Source: Novosphingobium sp. (GTDB lineage: Bacteria > Pseudomonadota > Alphaproteobacteria > Sphingomonadales > Sphingomonadaceae). Taken from it: 64,000 nucleotides of DNA. This document shows, in pieces, positions 52,692-61,677 of this stretch. The notes under the pieces are model-generated. The model was not told the origin of the DNA. It saw nothing but the letters and a program-made list of their open reading frames with translations, and did no database searches. The DNA is taken from contig NZ_JADZAT010000010.1 of assembly GCF_020852455.1 (NCBI RefSeq), forward strand, positions 434,001 through 498,000, written 5' to 3'. The number at the start of each line of letters is the position of its first letter. The first letter of the stretch is position 1. A program made the position numbers and the translations under genes.

Positions 52692-53255
52692 GTGAACAAA
52701 ATTACCAATACGATGCTTGTTGCTTTCGGTGCTTTCGCACTTCAGGGCTGTGCCACGGTCATGCACGGCGCAAATCAGGACTTCGAAGTGAAGACTGACC
52801 CGGATGGTGCGACGGTCAAGATGACCAACGGCTTCACCTGTACCTCACCTTGCAAGACCGAACTGCCGCGCCGGCATGACCTGCGCGTGGATATCGCCAA
52901 GGAAGGCTACCGTCCGGTCTATGTGCTGGTCCAGTCCAAGCTGGGCGGCGCAACTTTCGGCAACATCATCGCGGGTGGCCTGATCGGCGGGATCGTCGAC
53001 AGCTCGAACGGCGCGACCAACCAGCTCACGCCCAACCCGGTGATCGTCAAGCTGGTACCGATGGATGGCCAGGGTCAGGAAGTGTTGTTCGACAAGAAGG
53101 GCAAGGAACTGGGCACCGTCGCCGCGAACAACGACAAGGTGCGTGTCGATGTGGCCAAGACGATTGGCAATGAAGCGGCCGGACTATCGGCAACCGGTCC
53201 TGCTGCGACGCCAACACCAGAGCCCGCATCGTCACCGGCCCCGACTGGCGGCTGA
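52692..53255 (+). CDS. PEGA-domain lipoprotein
   Basis: A 187-residue lipoprotein. Signal peptide and lipobox: MLVAFGAFALQGCA. The mature N terminus has a PEGA-like repeat (FEVKTDPDGATVKMTNGFTC then PCKTELPRRHDLRVDIAKEGY), a surface domain thought to bind carbohydrate or cell wall. A glycine-rich hydrophobic stretch FGNIIAGGLIGGIVDSS is mid-protein and the C terminus is a Pro/Ala tail. The start is GTG with a textbook AGGAGG. Confidence 0.82.
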   Translation: MNKITNTMLVAFGAFALQGCATVMHGANQDFEVKTDPDGATVKMTNGFTCTSPCKTELPRRHDLRVDIAKEGYRPVYVLVQSKLGGATFGNIIAGGLIGGIVDSSNGATNQLTPNPVIVKLVPMDGQGQEVLFDKKGKELGTVAANNDKVRVDVAKTIGNEAAGLSATGPAATPTPEPASSPAPTGG

Positions 53256-53325
53256 GCCAGTGCCGGGTGTCCCGGCCTGAACCAGCCCCAAAACGGCAGG
53301 CGACGAAGCCAGGTCCGGCAGGCTA

Positions 53326-53352
53326 GGCCTCCGTTCAATCTGATCGGAGGCC
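53326..53352 (+). promoter_or_regulatory. hairpin covering the ribosome binding site
   Basis: GGCCTCCG (53326-53333) and CGGAGGCC (53345-53352) form a perfect eight-pair stem with an 11-base loop. The right arm contains GGAGG, the Shine-Dalgarno of the gene starting at 53359 (spacing eight bases). In mRNA the site would be hidden until the stem opens, which is the layout of an RNA thermometer or other translational switch. Confidence 0.55.
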
Positions 53353-53358
53353 AATGCC

Positions 53359-53769
53359 ATGTCCCGCCTTGCCTTGCTTGCCTTGTCCGTGCTGCTGACC
53401 GCCAGCTCTGCACCAGCCCGCTCGCTCACCGACAGCTGGACCTTGCTGGCCTTTGACCGGCGGGATCAGTGTGAGCTACAGATTACCGGCAACGGCAAGT
53501 TCATGCAGATCGCAGTGAAGGGCATGGTTCCCGGCACCCGCGCCGGCTTTGCCATGACCAATGCCTGGATGAAGCCGATCGCGTGGAACGTGCTGGCGGA
53601 TTCGTCCGGCAACTGGTCAACGATCTATCTCCCACTCCTGTGGGGTGAAAGCGACGGCACGATCCGCACCCAAAGCACCGGCGGAACCGTAGCTGTGAAG
53701 CTCGATTCCGCGGGCTGCACACTCTCCGCCTCGGCGCCATGGACCCGCGAAGTACGCGTGATCCCCTGA
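53359..53769 (+). CDS. small secreted hypothetical protein
   Basis: A 136-residue protein with a signal peptide (LALLALSVLLTASSAPARS). The mature part is mainly beta with two cysteines (RDQCELQ, SAGCTLS) that could pair. No family recognised. Its Shine-Dalgarno lies inside a stable hairpin just upstream, suggesting translational control. It follows the PEGA lipoprotein by about 100 bases and converges with the EF-G-like gene. Confidence 0.7.
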   Translation: MSRLALLALSVLLTASSAPARSLTDSWTLLAFDRRDQCELQITGNGKFMQIAVKGMVPGTRAGFAMTNAWMKPIAWNVLADSSGNWSTIYLPLLWGESDGTIRTQSTGGTVAVKLDSAGCTLSASAPWTREVRVIP

Positions 53770-53807
53770 CGTTGGTCAGACCGGACCACCAGGTCCGGCC
53801 GTTCCGT

Positions 53808-55865
53808 TCAGTGGGCCTCGGCCGCGCGGGCCTTGACCACATCGTCGGCGTGTTTGCCACCCAGTTCGGCAAGGTGATCGAATTCGGCCACAAAGCTCGC
53901 CAGCCCCTGGCTCAGCGAACGCAGTTCCGCGTCGAGGCCGTGGATGCCGCTTTCGGGCAGCAGCGCCTCGACCCGTTCCCACCGGGCCCAGTCGGGATGC
54001 GGCGACAGCCCCAGGATCTGCCCGCGCCGGGCCGATAGCACCGATCCGGCCTTCGATCCGGTTCCGGCCGGAGTGTCCACCGTCACCTTGGCGATCGGCT
54101 CGAGCAGATAGGGCGCGGCCTGGGCCAGAGCATCGCCCATCGCCATGCGGCCAGCGATCCGGAAGGCCAGTTCGGACGAGTCGACCGAATGGAACGATCC
54201 GTCGACCAGCGTCACCGCGACATCGACCACCGCAAAACCCAGCGGCCCGCGCTCCATCGCGTCCTTCACCCCGGCTTCGACCGCCGGAATGTATTGCCGG
54301 GGGATCGCCCCGCCGGTGATCTTGTCTTCGAACTTGAACCCTTCGCCGCGATCCAGCGGGCGGATCTCGATCACGCAGTCGCCATACTGGCCATGCCCGC
54401 CCGACTGCTTCTTATGCCGGCCGCGCACCGAGGCCGGCTTGCGGATCGATTCGCGATAGGCGATCCGCGGGGCATGGGTATCCACCGCAACGCCATAGCG
54501 GCGCTGCAGGCGGCCCAGCACCACCGCCAGATGATCGTCGTTGATCCCGCGCAGGATCGTTTCGTGGCTCGAATCGTCCTGGCTCCATTCCAGCGCCGGG
54601 TCTTCCTCGCACAGACGGTGCAGTGCAGTGGAGAGCTTGACGTCATCCTTGCGGTCACGCGTGGTGATCGCGATCGCGGCATTGCGCGCCGGATAGGAGA
54701 GCAGCCCGCCTTCGGGCGCCGCCGTGCCCTTGCGGCCCAGCACCATCCCGGCGCGGGCCCCATCGACCTTGGCCACCGCAACAATATCGCCGGCTTGCGC
54801 AGTATGTTGCTTGGCAGTCTTGTCACCCTGGACAAAGAACAGCGAGCCGGTTCGCTCGGGCTCGTTGCCCACCACCAGTTCGTCTCCCTCGGTCAGGCCC
54901 TGGCCAAGCACGCGGCCCAGGGCAAGCCGGCCCATCGCGCCGCCGTTGGCGATCTTGAACACATGCAACGCGCCGCCCTGGGCCACGCCCATCCGTTCGG
55001 CCGCCGCACCGGGGGCAGGGGCCTCGTGCCGCAGCAGCTTGAGCAGACGGTGAACCCCGCCATCGCTCAGCGCCGAACCCAGCACCACCGGGACCACCTT
55101 GTTCTCCTGCGTGTCGTGCGCCAGGTCGGCCATGACGGTGGCCTGGTCTGGCACTTCGTCCATTAGCAAGGCTTCAAGCAGCTGATCGTCGAAATCGGCC
55201 AGCGTTTCCAGCAGATGGCCACGCTCTTCGCGTTCGCGATCGAGCAGTTCGCCGGGAATTTCCACCCGCTCGCTCTCCTTGCCAGGGCGATAGCGATAGG
55301 CGCGTTCGAGCGCGAGATCGACATAGCCGGTGACATGTTCACCCTCGCGGATCGGGATCTGACGCAGCGCCAGCGGCTCGCGGCTCATCGGCTGCAATTC
55401 ACCGATCAGGTCGCGGATCGCCCCGGCGCGGGCATGCTCGATCTTGTTGATGAAAATGACGTGGGGCACGCCCAGCGCATCAAGCTGGCGCAGCATCGGT
55501 TCGGCCAGCGCGGCCCGTTCGGGCGCGGGATCGATCACCACCAGCGCCATGTCGGCCGATTGCAATGCGGCCAGTCCGTCGGCGGAAAAGCCGGCCCCAC
55601 CGGGCACGTCGATCAGCGCGAAGCGATCGCCCAGGTAATCGAAATGGGTCAGGTTGATTTCAGTGGAGCTGCCCCGGGCGCGGGCTTCGGGCGAACTGTC
55701 GCCCACCGTATTGCCGCTTTCCACGTTGCCCTGGCGATTGATCGCGCCGCTGGCGAAAAGCAGGGCTTCGGCGAGGCTTGTCTTGCCCGTGCCGGCCGGC
55801 CCCACCAGAGCGACCGCACGGGTTGCTGCACTGCCGTTTGCTTGACCATTTTGGGTGTTGCCCAT
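53808..55865 (-). CDS. EF-G-like translational GTPase (divergent paralogue)
   Basis: A 685-residue protein with the five-domain EF-G order: G domain, domain II, III, IV (HGQYGDCVIEIRPLDRGEGF...FSF-like loop) and V. The GTPase motifs are altered: P-loop GPAGTGKTS (residues 22-30) instead of GHIDAGKTT, G3 DVPGG instead of DTPGH (the catalytic His is missing), G4 NKIE. Switch I lacks the usual RGITI. These changes suggest slow or absent ribosome-stimulated hydrolysis and a specialised role rather than canonical translocation. It stands alone, not in a str operon. Confidence 0.85.
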   Translation of the reverse strand: MGNTQNGQANGSAATRAVALVGPAGTGKTSLAEALLFASGAINRQGNVESGNTVGDSSPEARARGSSTEINLTHFDYLGDRFALIDVPGGAGFSADGLAALQSADMALVVIDPAPERAALAEPMLRQLDALGVPHVIFINKIEHARAGAIRDLIGELQPMSREPLALRQIPIREGEHVTGYVDLALERAYRYRPGKESERVEIPGELLDREREERGHLLETLADFDDQLLEALLMDEVPDQATVMADLAHDTQENKVVPVVLGSALSDGGVHRLLKLLRHEAPAPGAAAERMGVAQGGALHVFKIANGGAMGRLALGRVLGQGLTEGDELVVGNEPERTGSLFFVQGDKTAKQHTAQAGDIVAVAKVDGARAGMVLGRKGTAAPEGGLLSYPARNAAIAITTRDRKDDVKLSTALHRLCEEDPALEWSQDDSSHETILRGINDDHLAVVLGRLQRRYGVAVDTHAPRIAYRESIRKPASVRGRHKKQSGGHGQYGDCVIEIRPLDRGEGFKFEDKITGGAIPRQYIPAVEAGVKDAMERGPLGFAVVDVAVTLVDGSFHSVDSSELAFRIAGRMAMGDALAQAAPYLLEPIAKVTVDTPAGTGSKAGSVLSARRGQILGLSPHPDWARWERVEALLPESGIHGLDAELRSLSQGLASFVAEFDHLAELGGKHADDVVKARAAEAH

Positions 55866-56025
55866 CGTCCGCCTCCTTTTTTGCGAAGGCGCGCCGGGCG
55901 CTGTGCGTGCGTCAGACGCGCACTGGGAATGGGGGGATGCTCTGCCTGTCCCGGGTGAGTCGCAAGTGAAATCTTCACCGCGTTTGTTGCTTGTGCCGCA
56001 ACCGACCAGCGCCTAGCCTCGGGCC

Positions 56026-56841
56026 ATGACAACCGGAAACGAATGGCGTGAGCAGGTTGGCCGCAGCTGGGCCGACAACTATCGACTGACCGATCGCGCC
56101 TTTGCCGGGCTGACCGAGCGATTGCTGGGGCGGATCGGTGGCTGCGATGGGCGCGATGTGCTCGATGTGGGCTGCGGCGCGGGGGAAATTTCGCTGGCGT
56201 TGGCGCGGGGCAATCCCGGTGCGAAGGTGGTTGGGGTGGATGTTTCGCCACATCTGATCGAAGCCGCCAATCAGCGCGGGGCCGCGCTGGAGAATGTCGA
56301 TTTCGTGCTGGCCGACGCGGGAACCTGGAAGCCCGAGCACATTTCACCGCACCTGCTGGTTTCGCGCCACGGGGTGATGTTTTTCGATGTGCCGGTGATG
56401 GCCTTTGCTAATCTGCGCGCAATCGCCGCCGATGAAGCGCGAATTGTCTTTTCCTGTTTCCGCGATGCCCGACTCAATCCCTGGGCCAGCGAGCTTGCTG
56501 GAATTCTCAATGTTCCGGCGCCGGGAAGCAGCACCGCGCCGGGTCCGTTTGCCTTTGCCGATAGCGGGTACGTCCATGGCATTCTCGACAATGCCGGCTG
56601 GCGCGAGATCGAATTTGAGGAAGTCGATTTTGCCTATGTCGCCGGGGTCGGGGAAGATCCGATCGACGACGCATTGGAGCTGTTCAAGCGGATCGGGCCG
56701 GCTGCACCGGCGCTGCGCGCAATGAGCGGCGATGCCCGCGAACGGGCCGAGCAGTGGATTCGGGACTGGCTGGCTGAACATCGCAGCGGCAATCTGGTGG
56801 CCTTCCCGGCGGCTGCCTGGATCGTCACCGCCAGCAAATAG
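56026..56841 (+). CDS. class I SAM-dependent methyltransferase
   Basis: A 271-residue methyltransferase. The SAM loop is [32 protein letters not shown] and DFVLADAG follow in Rossmann order. Residues 10-30 ([19 protein letters not shown]) resemble the UbiE/Methyltransf_11 group. The substrate is unknown. It precedes alaS by 50 bases on the same strand. Confidence 0.85.
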   Translation: MTTGNEWREQVGRSWADNYRLTDRAFAGLTERLLGRIGGCDGRDVLDVGCGAGEISLALARGNPGAKVVGVDVSPHLIEAANQRGAALENVDFVLADAGTWKPEHISPHLLVSRHGVMFFDVPVMAFANLRAIAADEARIVFSCFRDARLNPWASELAGILNVPAPGSSTAPGPFAFADSGYVHGILDNAGWREIEFEEVDFAYVAGVGEDPIDDALELFKRIGPAAPALRAMSGDARERAEQWIRDWLAEHRSGNLVAFPAAAWIVTASK

Positions 56842-56891
56842 GCGCCTTCGCGCTTGCCGCACGGCAAAGCGTGGCTTATCGGCGGCGAGTT

Positions 56892-59534
56892 ATGACCTCG
56901 ACGAACGATATCCGCCGCTCCTTCCTCGATTACTTCGGCTCGCACGGGCACGATGTGGTGCATTCCGCGCCGCTGGTGCCCTACAACGATCCGACGCTGA
57001 TGTTCGTCAACGCCGGGATGGTGCCGTTCAAGAACGTGTTCACCGGCCTTGAAACTCGCGACGTACCGCGCGCCACCTCGTCGCAGAAGTGCGTGCGGGC
57101 AGGTGGCAAGCACAACGATCTCGACAATGTCGGCTATACCGCGCGGCATCACACCTTTTTCGAGATGTTGGGCAACTTCAGCTTTGGCGACTATTTCAAG
57201 GATCAGGCGATCACCCATGCCTGGACCTTGCTGACCAAGGAATGGGGGCTACCCAAGGACAAGCTGCTGGCCACGGTCTATCACACAGACGACGAAGCGT
57301 TCGAACTGTGGAAGAAGATCGCCGGACTGCCCGAGGACCGGATCATCCGCATCCCGACCAAGGACAATTTCTGGGCCATGGGCGATGATGGCCCGTGCGG
57401 CCCGTGCAGCGAAATCTTCTATGACCACGGCGACCATATCTGGGGCGGCCCTCCGGGATCGCCGGAGGAGGATGGTGACCGGTTCATCGAAATCTGGAAC
57501 CTGGTGTTCATGCAGTTCGAGCAGACGGCGGGCGAGATCGTTTCCGAACTGCCCAAGAAGTCGATCGACACCGGCATGGGGATCGAGCGCGTCGCCGCGG
57601 TGATGCAGGGCGTCCACGACAACTATGACACCGACACCTTCAAGGCGCTGATCGCCGCCAGCGAAAGCCTGACCGGGATCAAGGCCGAAGGCGAGCATCA
57701 GGCCAGCCACCGCGTGATCGCCGATCACCTGCGCTCGACCAGCTTCCTCCTGGCCGATGGCGTGCTGCCGTCGAACGAAGGGCGCGGCTATGTGCTGCGG
57801 CGGATCATGCGCCGGGCGATGCGCCACGCGCACCTGCTGGGCGCCAGGGATCCGCTGATGCACCGCCTGGTCGGCGCACTGGTGACCGAGATGGGCCAGG
57901 CCTATCCGGAACTGGGCCGCGCGCAGCCGCTGATCGAGGAAACCCTGCAGCGCGAGGAAGTGCAGTTCCGCCGCACGCTGGCCAACGGGCTCAAGCTGCT
58001 CGACGAAGCCAGCGGCGGGATGGGCGAGGGGGCAGAGCTGCCCGGCGAAGTCGCCTTCAAGCTTTATGACACTTACGGCTTCCCATATGACCTGACCGAG
58101 GATGCACTGCGTTCACGCGGGATCGGGATCGACCGCGCCGGTTATGACGCCGCGATGGCCCAGCAGAAGGCTGCCGCGCGCGCCGCCTGGAAGGGCAGCG
58201 GGCAGGCTGCCGACGACGAGGTGTGGTACGACATCGCCGAACGCGTCGGCGCAACCGAATTCACCGGCTATACCGCCGTCACTGCCGAGGCGCAGGTGAT
58301 GGCGCTGGTCAGGGATGGCCAGGAAGTCGATCAGGCCAATGCCGGCGATCGGGTAACCGTGATCGTCAACCAGACCCCGTTCTATGGCGAAAGCGGCGGG
58401 CAGATGGGCGATGCCGGCTCGATAACCGGTGCCGACGGGCTGAAACTGGTGGTAACCGATACCGCCAAGCCGCTGGGCCGGCTCCATGCGCACAATGCCG
58501 TGGTTGAAACCGGTTCGGTGAAGCTGGGCGATACGATCAAGCTCGATATCGATGTGGCGCGCCGCGATGCCACACGGGCCAACCACTCAGCCACGCACTT
58601 GCTGCACGAGGCGCTGCGGCGGCGGCTGGGGACACATGTCACGCAAAAGGGCTCGCTGGTCGCGCCCGACCGCCTGCGGTTCGACTTCTCGCACCCCGCC
58701 GGGCTTTCGGCCGAGGACATTGCGGTGATCGAAGCCGAAGTGAACGCGCAGGTGCGCGGCAACGAGGCGGTGGTGACCCGGCTGATGACCCCCGACGATG
58801 CGATCGCGGCCGGCGCGATGGCGCTGTTCGGCGAAAAGTACGGCGATGAAGTGCGCGTGCTGTCGATGGGCACCGAACGCGGCAAGACCTATTCGACCGA
58901 ACTGTGCGGCGGCACCCACGTGCGCGCGCTGGGCGATATCGGTGTGTTCCGGATCGTCAGCGAAAGCGCGGTCAGCTCGGGCGTGCGCCGAATCGAGGCA
59001 CTGACCGGTGAGGGCGCGCGGCAGTGGCTGATCGGCCGCGAAGATGCGCTGAAGAACGCCGCCGGTCTGCTCAAGACCACGCCCGATGAGGTCGAGGCCC
59101 GGATCGCTGCCTTGCTGGACGAGCGCAAGAAGATGGAGCGCGAACTGGCCGAGGCGAAGAAAGCGCTGGCGCTGGGCGGCGGCGGGGGCAAGGCCGAAGC
59201 TGCCGACGAAGAGGTGGGCGGTGTCACGTTCTCGGGCCAGGTTCTCGATGGGCTCGACCCCAAGGAACTGCGCGGGCTGCTCGATGCGGCCAAGAAGCGG
59301 ATGGGTTCGGGCGTGGCGGCAATCGTTGCGGTCAACGATGGCAAGGCGAGCATCGCTGCGGCCGTGACTGACGACCTCATCGGCAAGATCAGCGCGGTCG
59401 ATCTGGTCCGCGCCGGGGTCGAGGCGCTGGGCGGCAAGGGCGGCGGCGGCCGGCCCGACATGGCCCAGGGCGGCGGCCCCGATGGCAGCAAGGCCGCCGA
59501 GGCGATCGCCGCGGTGAAGGCCGTGCTAAAGTGA
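56892..59534 (+). CDS. alaS: alanine--tRNA ligase
   Basis: An 880-residue AlaRS. The aminoacylation core starts [20 protein letters not shown] with motif [15 protein letters not shown]; the editing domain has the zinc/active-site [12 protein letters not shown] and CGGTHV motifs; the C-Ala region ends with the glycine-rich [16 protein letters not shown]. Length is normal. I take the ATG at 56892; an ATG at 56871 adds seven non-conserved residues. recA to alaS is a recurrent alphaproteobacterial neighbourhood, here with several genes between. Confidence 0.97.
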   Translation: MTSTNDIRRSFLDYFGSHGHDVVHSAPLVPYNDPTLMFVNAGMVPFKNVFTGLETRDVPRATSSQKCVRAGGKHNDLDNVGYTARHHTFFEMLGNFSFGDYFKDQAITHAWTLLTKEWGLPKDKLLATVYHTDDEAFELWKKIAGLPEDRIIRIPTKDNFWAMGDDGPCGPCSEIFYDHGDHIWGGPPGSPEEDGDRFIEIWNLVFMQFEQTAGEIVSELPKKSIDTGMGIERVAAVMQGVHDNYDTDTFKALIAASESLTGIKAEGEHQASHRVIADHLRSTSFLLADGVLPSNEGRGYVLRRIMRRAMRHAHLLGARDPLMHRLVGALVTEMGQAYPELGRAQPLIEETLQREEVQFRRTLANGLKLLDEASGGMGEGAELPGEVAFKLYDTYGFPYDLTEDALRSRGIGIDRAGYDAAMAQQKAAARAAWKGSGQAADDEVWYDIAERVGATEFTGYTAVTAEAQVMALVRDGQEVDQANAGDRVTVIVNQTPFYGESGGQMGDAGSITGADGLKLVVTDTAKPLGRLHAHNAVVETGSVKLGDTIKLDIDVARRDATRANHSATHLLHEALRRRLGTHVTQKGSLVAPDRLRFDFSHPAGLSAEDIAVIEAEVNAQVRGNEAVVTRLMTPDDAIAAGAMALFGEKYGDEVRVLSMGTERGKTYSTELCGGTHVRALGDIGVFRIVSESAVSSGVRRIEALTGEGARQWLIGREDALKNAAGLLKTTPDEVEARIAALLDERKKMERELAEAKKALALGGGGGKAEAADEEVGGVTFSGQVLDGLDPKELRGLLDAAKKRMGSGVAAIVAVNDGKASIAAAVTDDLIGKISAVDLVRAGVEALGGKGGGGRPDMAQGGGPDGSKAAEAIAAVKAVLK

Positions 59535-59586
59535 CCTAGTACAACGCCGATCGGACAGGGATGGGCTCGCCGTGGTATCGGACGGT

Positions 59587-60525
59587 ATGAGACTCGATCT
59601 GCGTGCCATTCACCCGTGCAGCAGAGCATTTCGTTTGGCTTGTGCCGTGTTGCTGGCAGGGTTCGCTTTCGGCATGTCCGGAGTGTCGCCGGCTTTGGCG
59701 CAATGTGAAGTCGAAGTGCGCGACAACAATGGCTTCACGACTGGGTGCCTAAAGCTCAAGGACGCGGATCCGACCGAGGCGTACGAACCGGAGTCGGTAG
59801 ATCCCGTCTGGTCCAACAGTTTCGTTGCGGTAGCCTTTCATCCTGAAGCGCGCGATTTCTGGGCCGTCTCGAATGTGCCAAGCCGTGAGCAAGCCGAGAG
59901 TAAGGCATTAGGGGCCTGCCGCAAGGCAATGGGCAACGGCTGCTGGATCGAGCGCTGGGGCTACAACACATCAATTTCTGTTGCGCGCGATCCGCGGGGC
60001 TTCTTTTTTGCCGATGGAGGACCCGATCCAGCCAGCGCAGATCGCGCCGTGCTGGAAAAATGCCAAACCGCCGGATGGCAATGTGACTTGATCGATCATT
60101 TCACTGCCGCCCCGGTCAGCCATGATCCGCGCGAAGCGCCTCCGCTCAGGCAAAACGGTCGATTGCCGGGTCGATCACCCTCTTTGGCGATGTCCTTTGC
60201 GAGCTTGGCGGTTCCAAAGCCCGAAGATGTCAAGCGCCGCTACTTCCTGAGCAGCGGCAGACCGACCCGTGAGCGCGCGGACCTGGACGCGATCGCCTTG
60301 TGCGAGGCACAGCTGAAAATTCAGTGTCAGGCGATCTATGTGATTGGGAGCGGTGCGCTTCATCAGGTTCGCACTAGCAAGGGCGGCCAATTTTGGACCG
60401 GCTCGCAGCGACGGGATGAGGCTGAGCGTCAAATCGCCAAATGGTGCGCCGACGACGGCGTTACCTGTCACATCGCCGCTGTGTACCCTGCCGAGGATAC
60501 GCGAAACGAGGCAATCGCCGAATAG
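59587..60525 (+). CDS. secreted DUF4189-like protein
   Basis: A 312-residue exported protein (signal: LACAVLLAGFAFGMSGVSPALAQ). Residues 75-135, FVAVAFHPEARDFWAVSNVP with AESKALGACRKAMGNGCWIER, fit the DUF4189 pattern of regularly spaced Cys; a second, looser copy lies near the C terminus (ADLDAIALCEAQLKIQCQAI, WCADDGVTCHI). Function unknown. ATG at 59587 starts the signal peptide. The gene is lower in GC than alaS just upstream. Confidence 0.7.
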   Translation: MRLDLRAIHPCSRAFRLACAVLLAGFAFGMSGVSPALAQCEVEVRDNNGFTTGCLKLKDADPTEAYEPESVDPVWSNSFVAVAFHPEARDFWAVSNVPSREQAESKALGACRKAMGNGCWIERWGYNTSISVARDPRGFFFADGGPDPASADRAVLEKCQTAGWQCDLIDHFTAAPVSHDPREAPPLRQNGRLPGRSPSLAMSFASLAVPKPEDVKRRYFLSSGRPTRERADLDAIALCEAQLKIQCQAIYVIGSGALHQVRTSKGGQFWTGSQRRDEAERQIAKWCADDGVTCHIAAVYPAEDTRNEAIAE

Positions 60526-60761
60526 CGTTCGCCGGATTGCTAAGTTCCGGTTCCAAGGGCTCGTGCTACAACGCTTGGCTTCGCTGCCGCTTTGAACATT
60601 TCATATGATGCAGTCGTCACATTGCGGACGCGAAATCTTGCCCTTGCTCTCGTCGGGATGCAGTGAGACCCGGTGCAAAAAATCGAGTGGGCCTGGTGAG
60701 CGTTGGTGCATGAGATGTCTTCTCGCAAGGCACCAGCCCGCTTGGCCATTCCCTGTTTCCG

Positions 60762-61580
60762 TCAGTTCACCCCGGCGACCAGCAGCCGTCCGTTGCGCGG
60801 TTGGATCGGGCGGGCGTTATCACCGACAATCGCGTGAAGTACCGCGATCTGGGCAGCGCTGGCCGTGACCGGCTGGATTGCAACATGCCAGCGCACGCCC
60901 TCGCTGCAGGGCGGGGTGGTCAACGAACCGTCATAGCGCCACACCGCGAGGCTGGCGGGCAGCAGTCGGGCCGGATCGAGTGTAACCCCACCCACGACAT
61001 GCGCGGCCGCCTGCTGGCGGGGGGCAGCCTTGATGACCTTGTCGAGCTCGGGATTGTGTGCGCCTTCCTCGAACAGCACGCCCAGCACCGCGAGATTGCC
61101 GGCATGATCGGCATGCACGAAATGCGCGACCATCGGGTAGGGCACGCCATAGACAGTCTCTTCGGAAGGGGTGTGGAAGTGAACCTGCACCAGCTTGTAG
61201 TGTGAAATCCCGCTCGACAGGATCGAGCCGTCGGGGAAATTCACCTGCACCGTATGGCCGTTGTTGAGGATGCTCATCTGCCCCGGGCGGTAGTTCGCGC
61301 GCACGCTGATCCGCCCTTCGATGTCGGCGCCGCCCAGGTCGATCGGCGATTGCATCCGGCCCAGCTTGCAGGTCTTGAACTCATCCGCCAACGCGCCCCA
61401 GCTGTCGGGACCGCCTTCGCCGCTGTAGCTCCAGTGCGGAGCGCTGCCAGCGTGGGCCGGGGCCGGGCCCGAAGGGTGTTCCGGCCGGTCATGGGATCCC
61501 GGCGCGCGGCCGGAATTGGCCAGCGCAGGGGCGGCGAGCAGCAGGGCGGCAATGGCGGAACGGGCTAGGCGGCTTGGCAT
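60762..61580 (-). CDS. alpha-type carbonic anhydrase (periplasmic)
   Basis: A 272-residue alpha-CA with signal peptide (SAIAALLLAAPALA). Zinc ligands are in VQVHFHTPSEETV and AHFVHADHAGN; QSPIDL and SLTTPPCSEGVRW are classic motifs of active members. It interconverts CO2 and bicarbonate in the periplasm. It converges with the DUF4189-like gene across about 235 bases in which I see nothing further. Confidence 0.93.
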   Translation of the reverse strand: MPSRLARSAIAALLLAAPALANSGRAPGSHDRPEHPSGPAPAHAGSAPHWSYSGEGGPDSWGALADEFKTCKLGRMQSPIDLGGADIEGRISVRANYRPGQMSILNNGHTVQVNFPDGSILSSGISHYKLVQVHFHTPSEETVYGVPYPMVAHFVHADHAGNLAVLGVLFEEGAHNPELDKVIKAAPRQQAAAHVVGGVTLDPARLLPASLAVWRYDGSLTTPPCSEGVRWHVAIQPVTASAAQIAVLHAIVGDNARPIQPRNGRLLVAGVN

Positions 61581-61677
61581 GGATTCCCCGCAGGCTGATT
61601 GGATCGGCTGCGGGGTGTAACTGCGCGGCGCTAAGCCAGCGCCAAAGGCGGGCTCTGCAATTTTACCGGCTGGTCAT

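Noticed and set aside
60540..60749. 69-residue minus-strand frame between the DUF4189-like and carbonic anhydrase genes
   Set aside because: No ribosome binding site, no recognisable domain, Cys/His/Arg-rich mixture typical of a chance frame.
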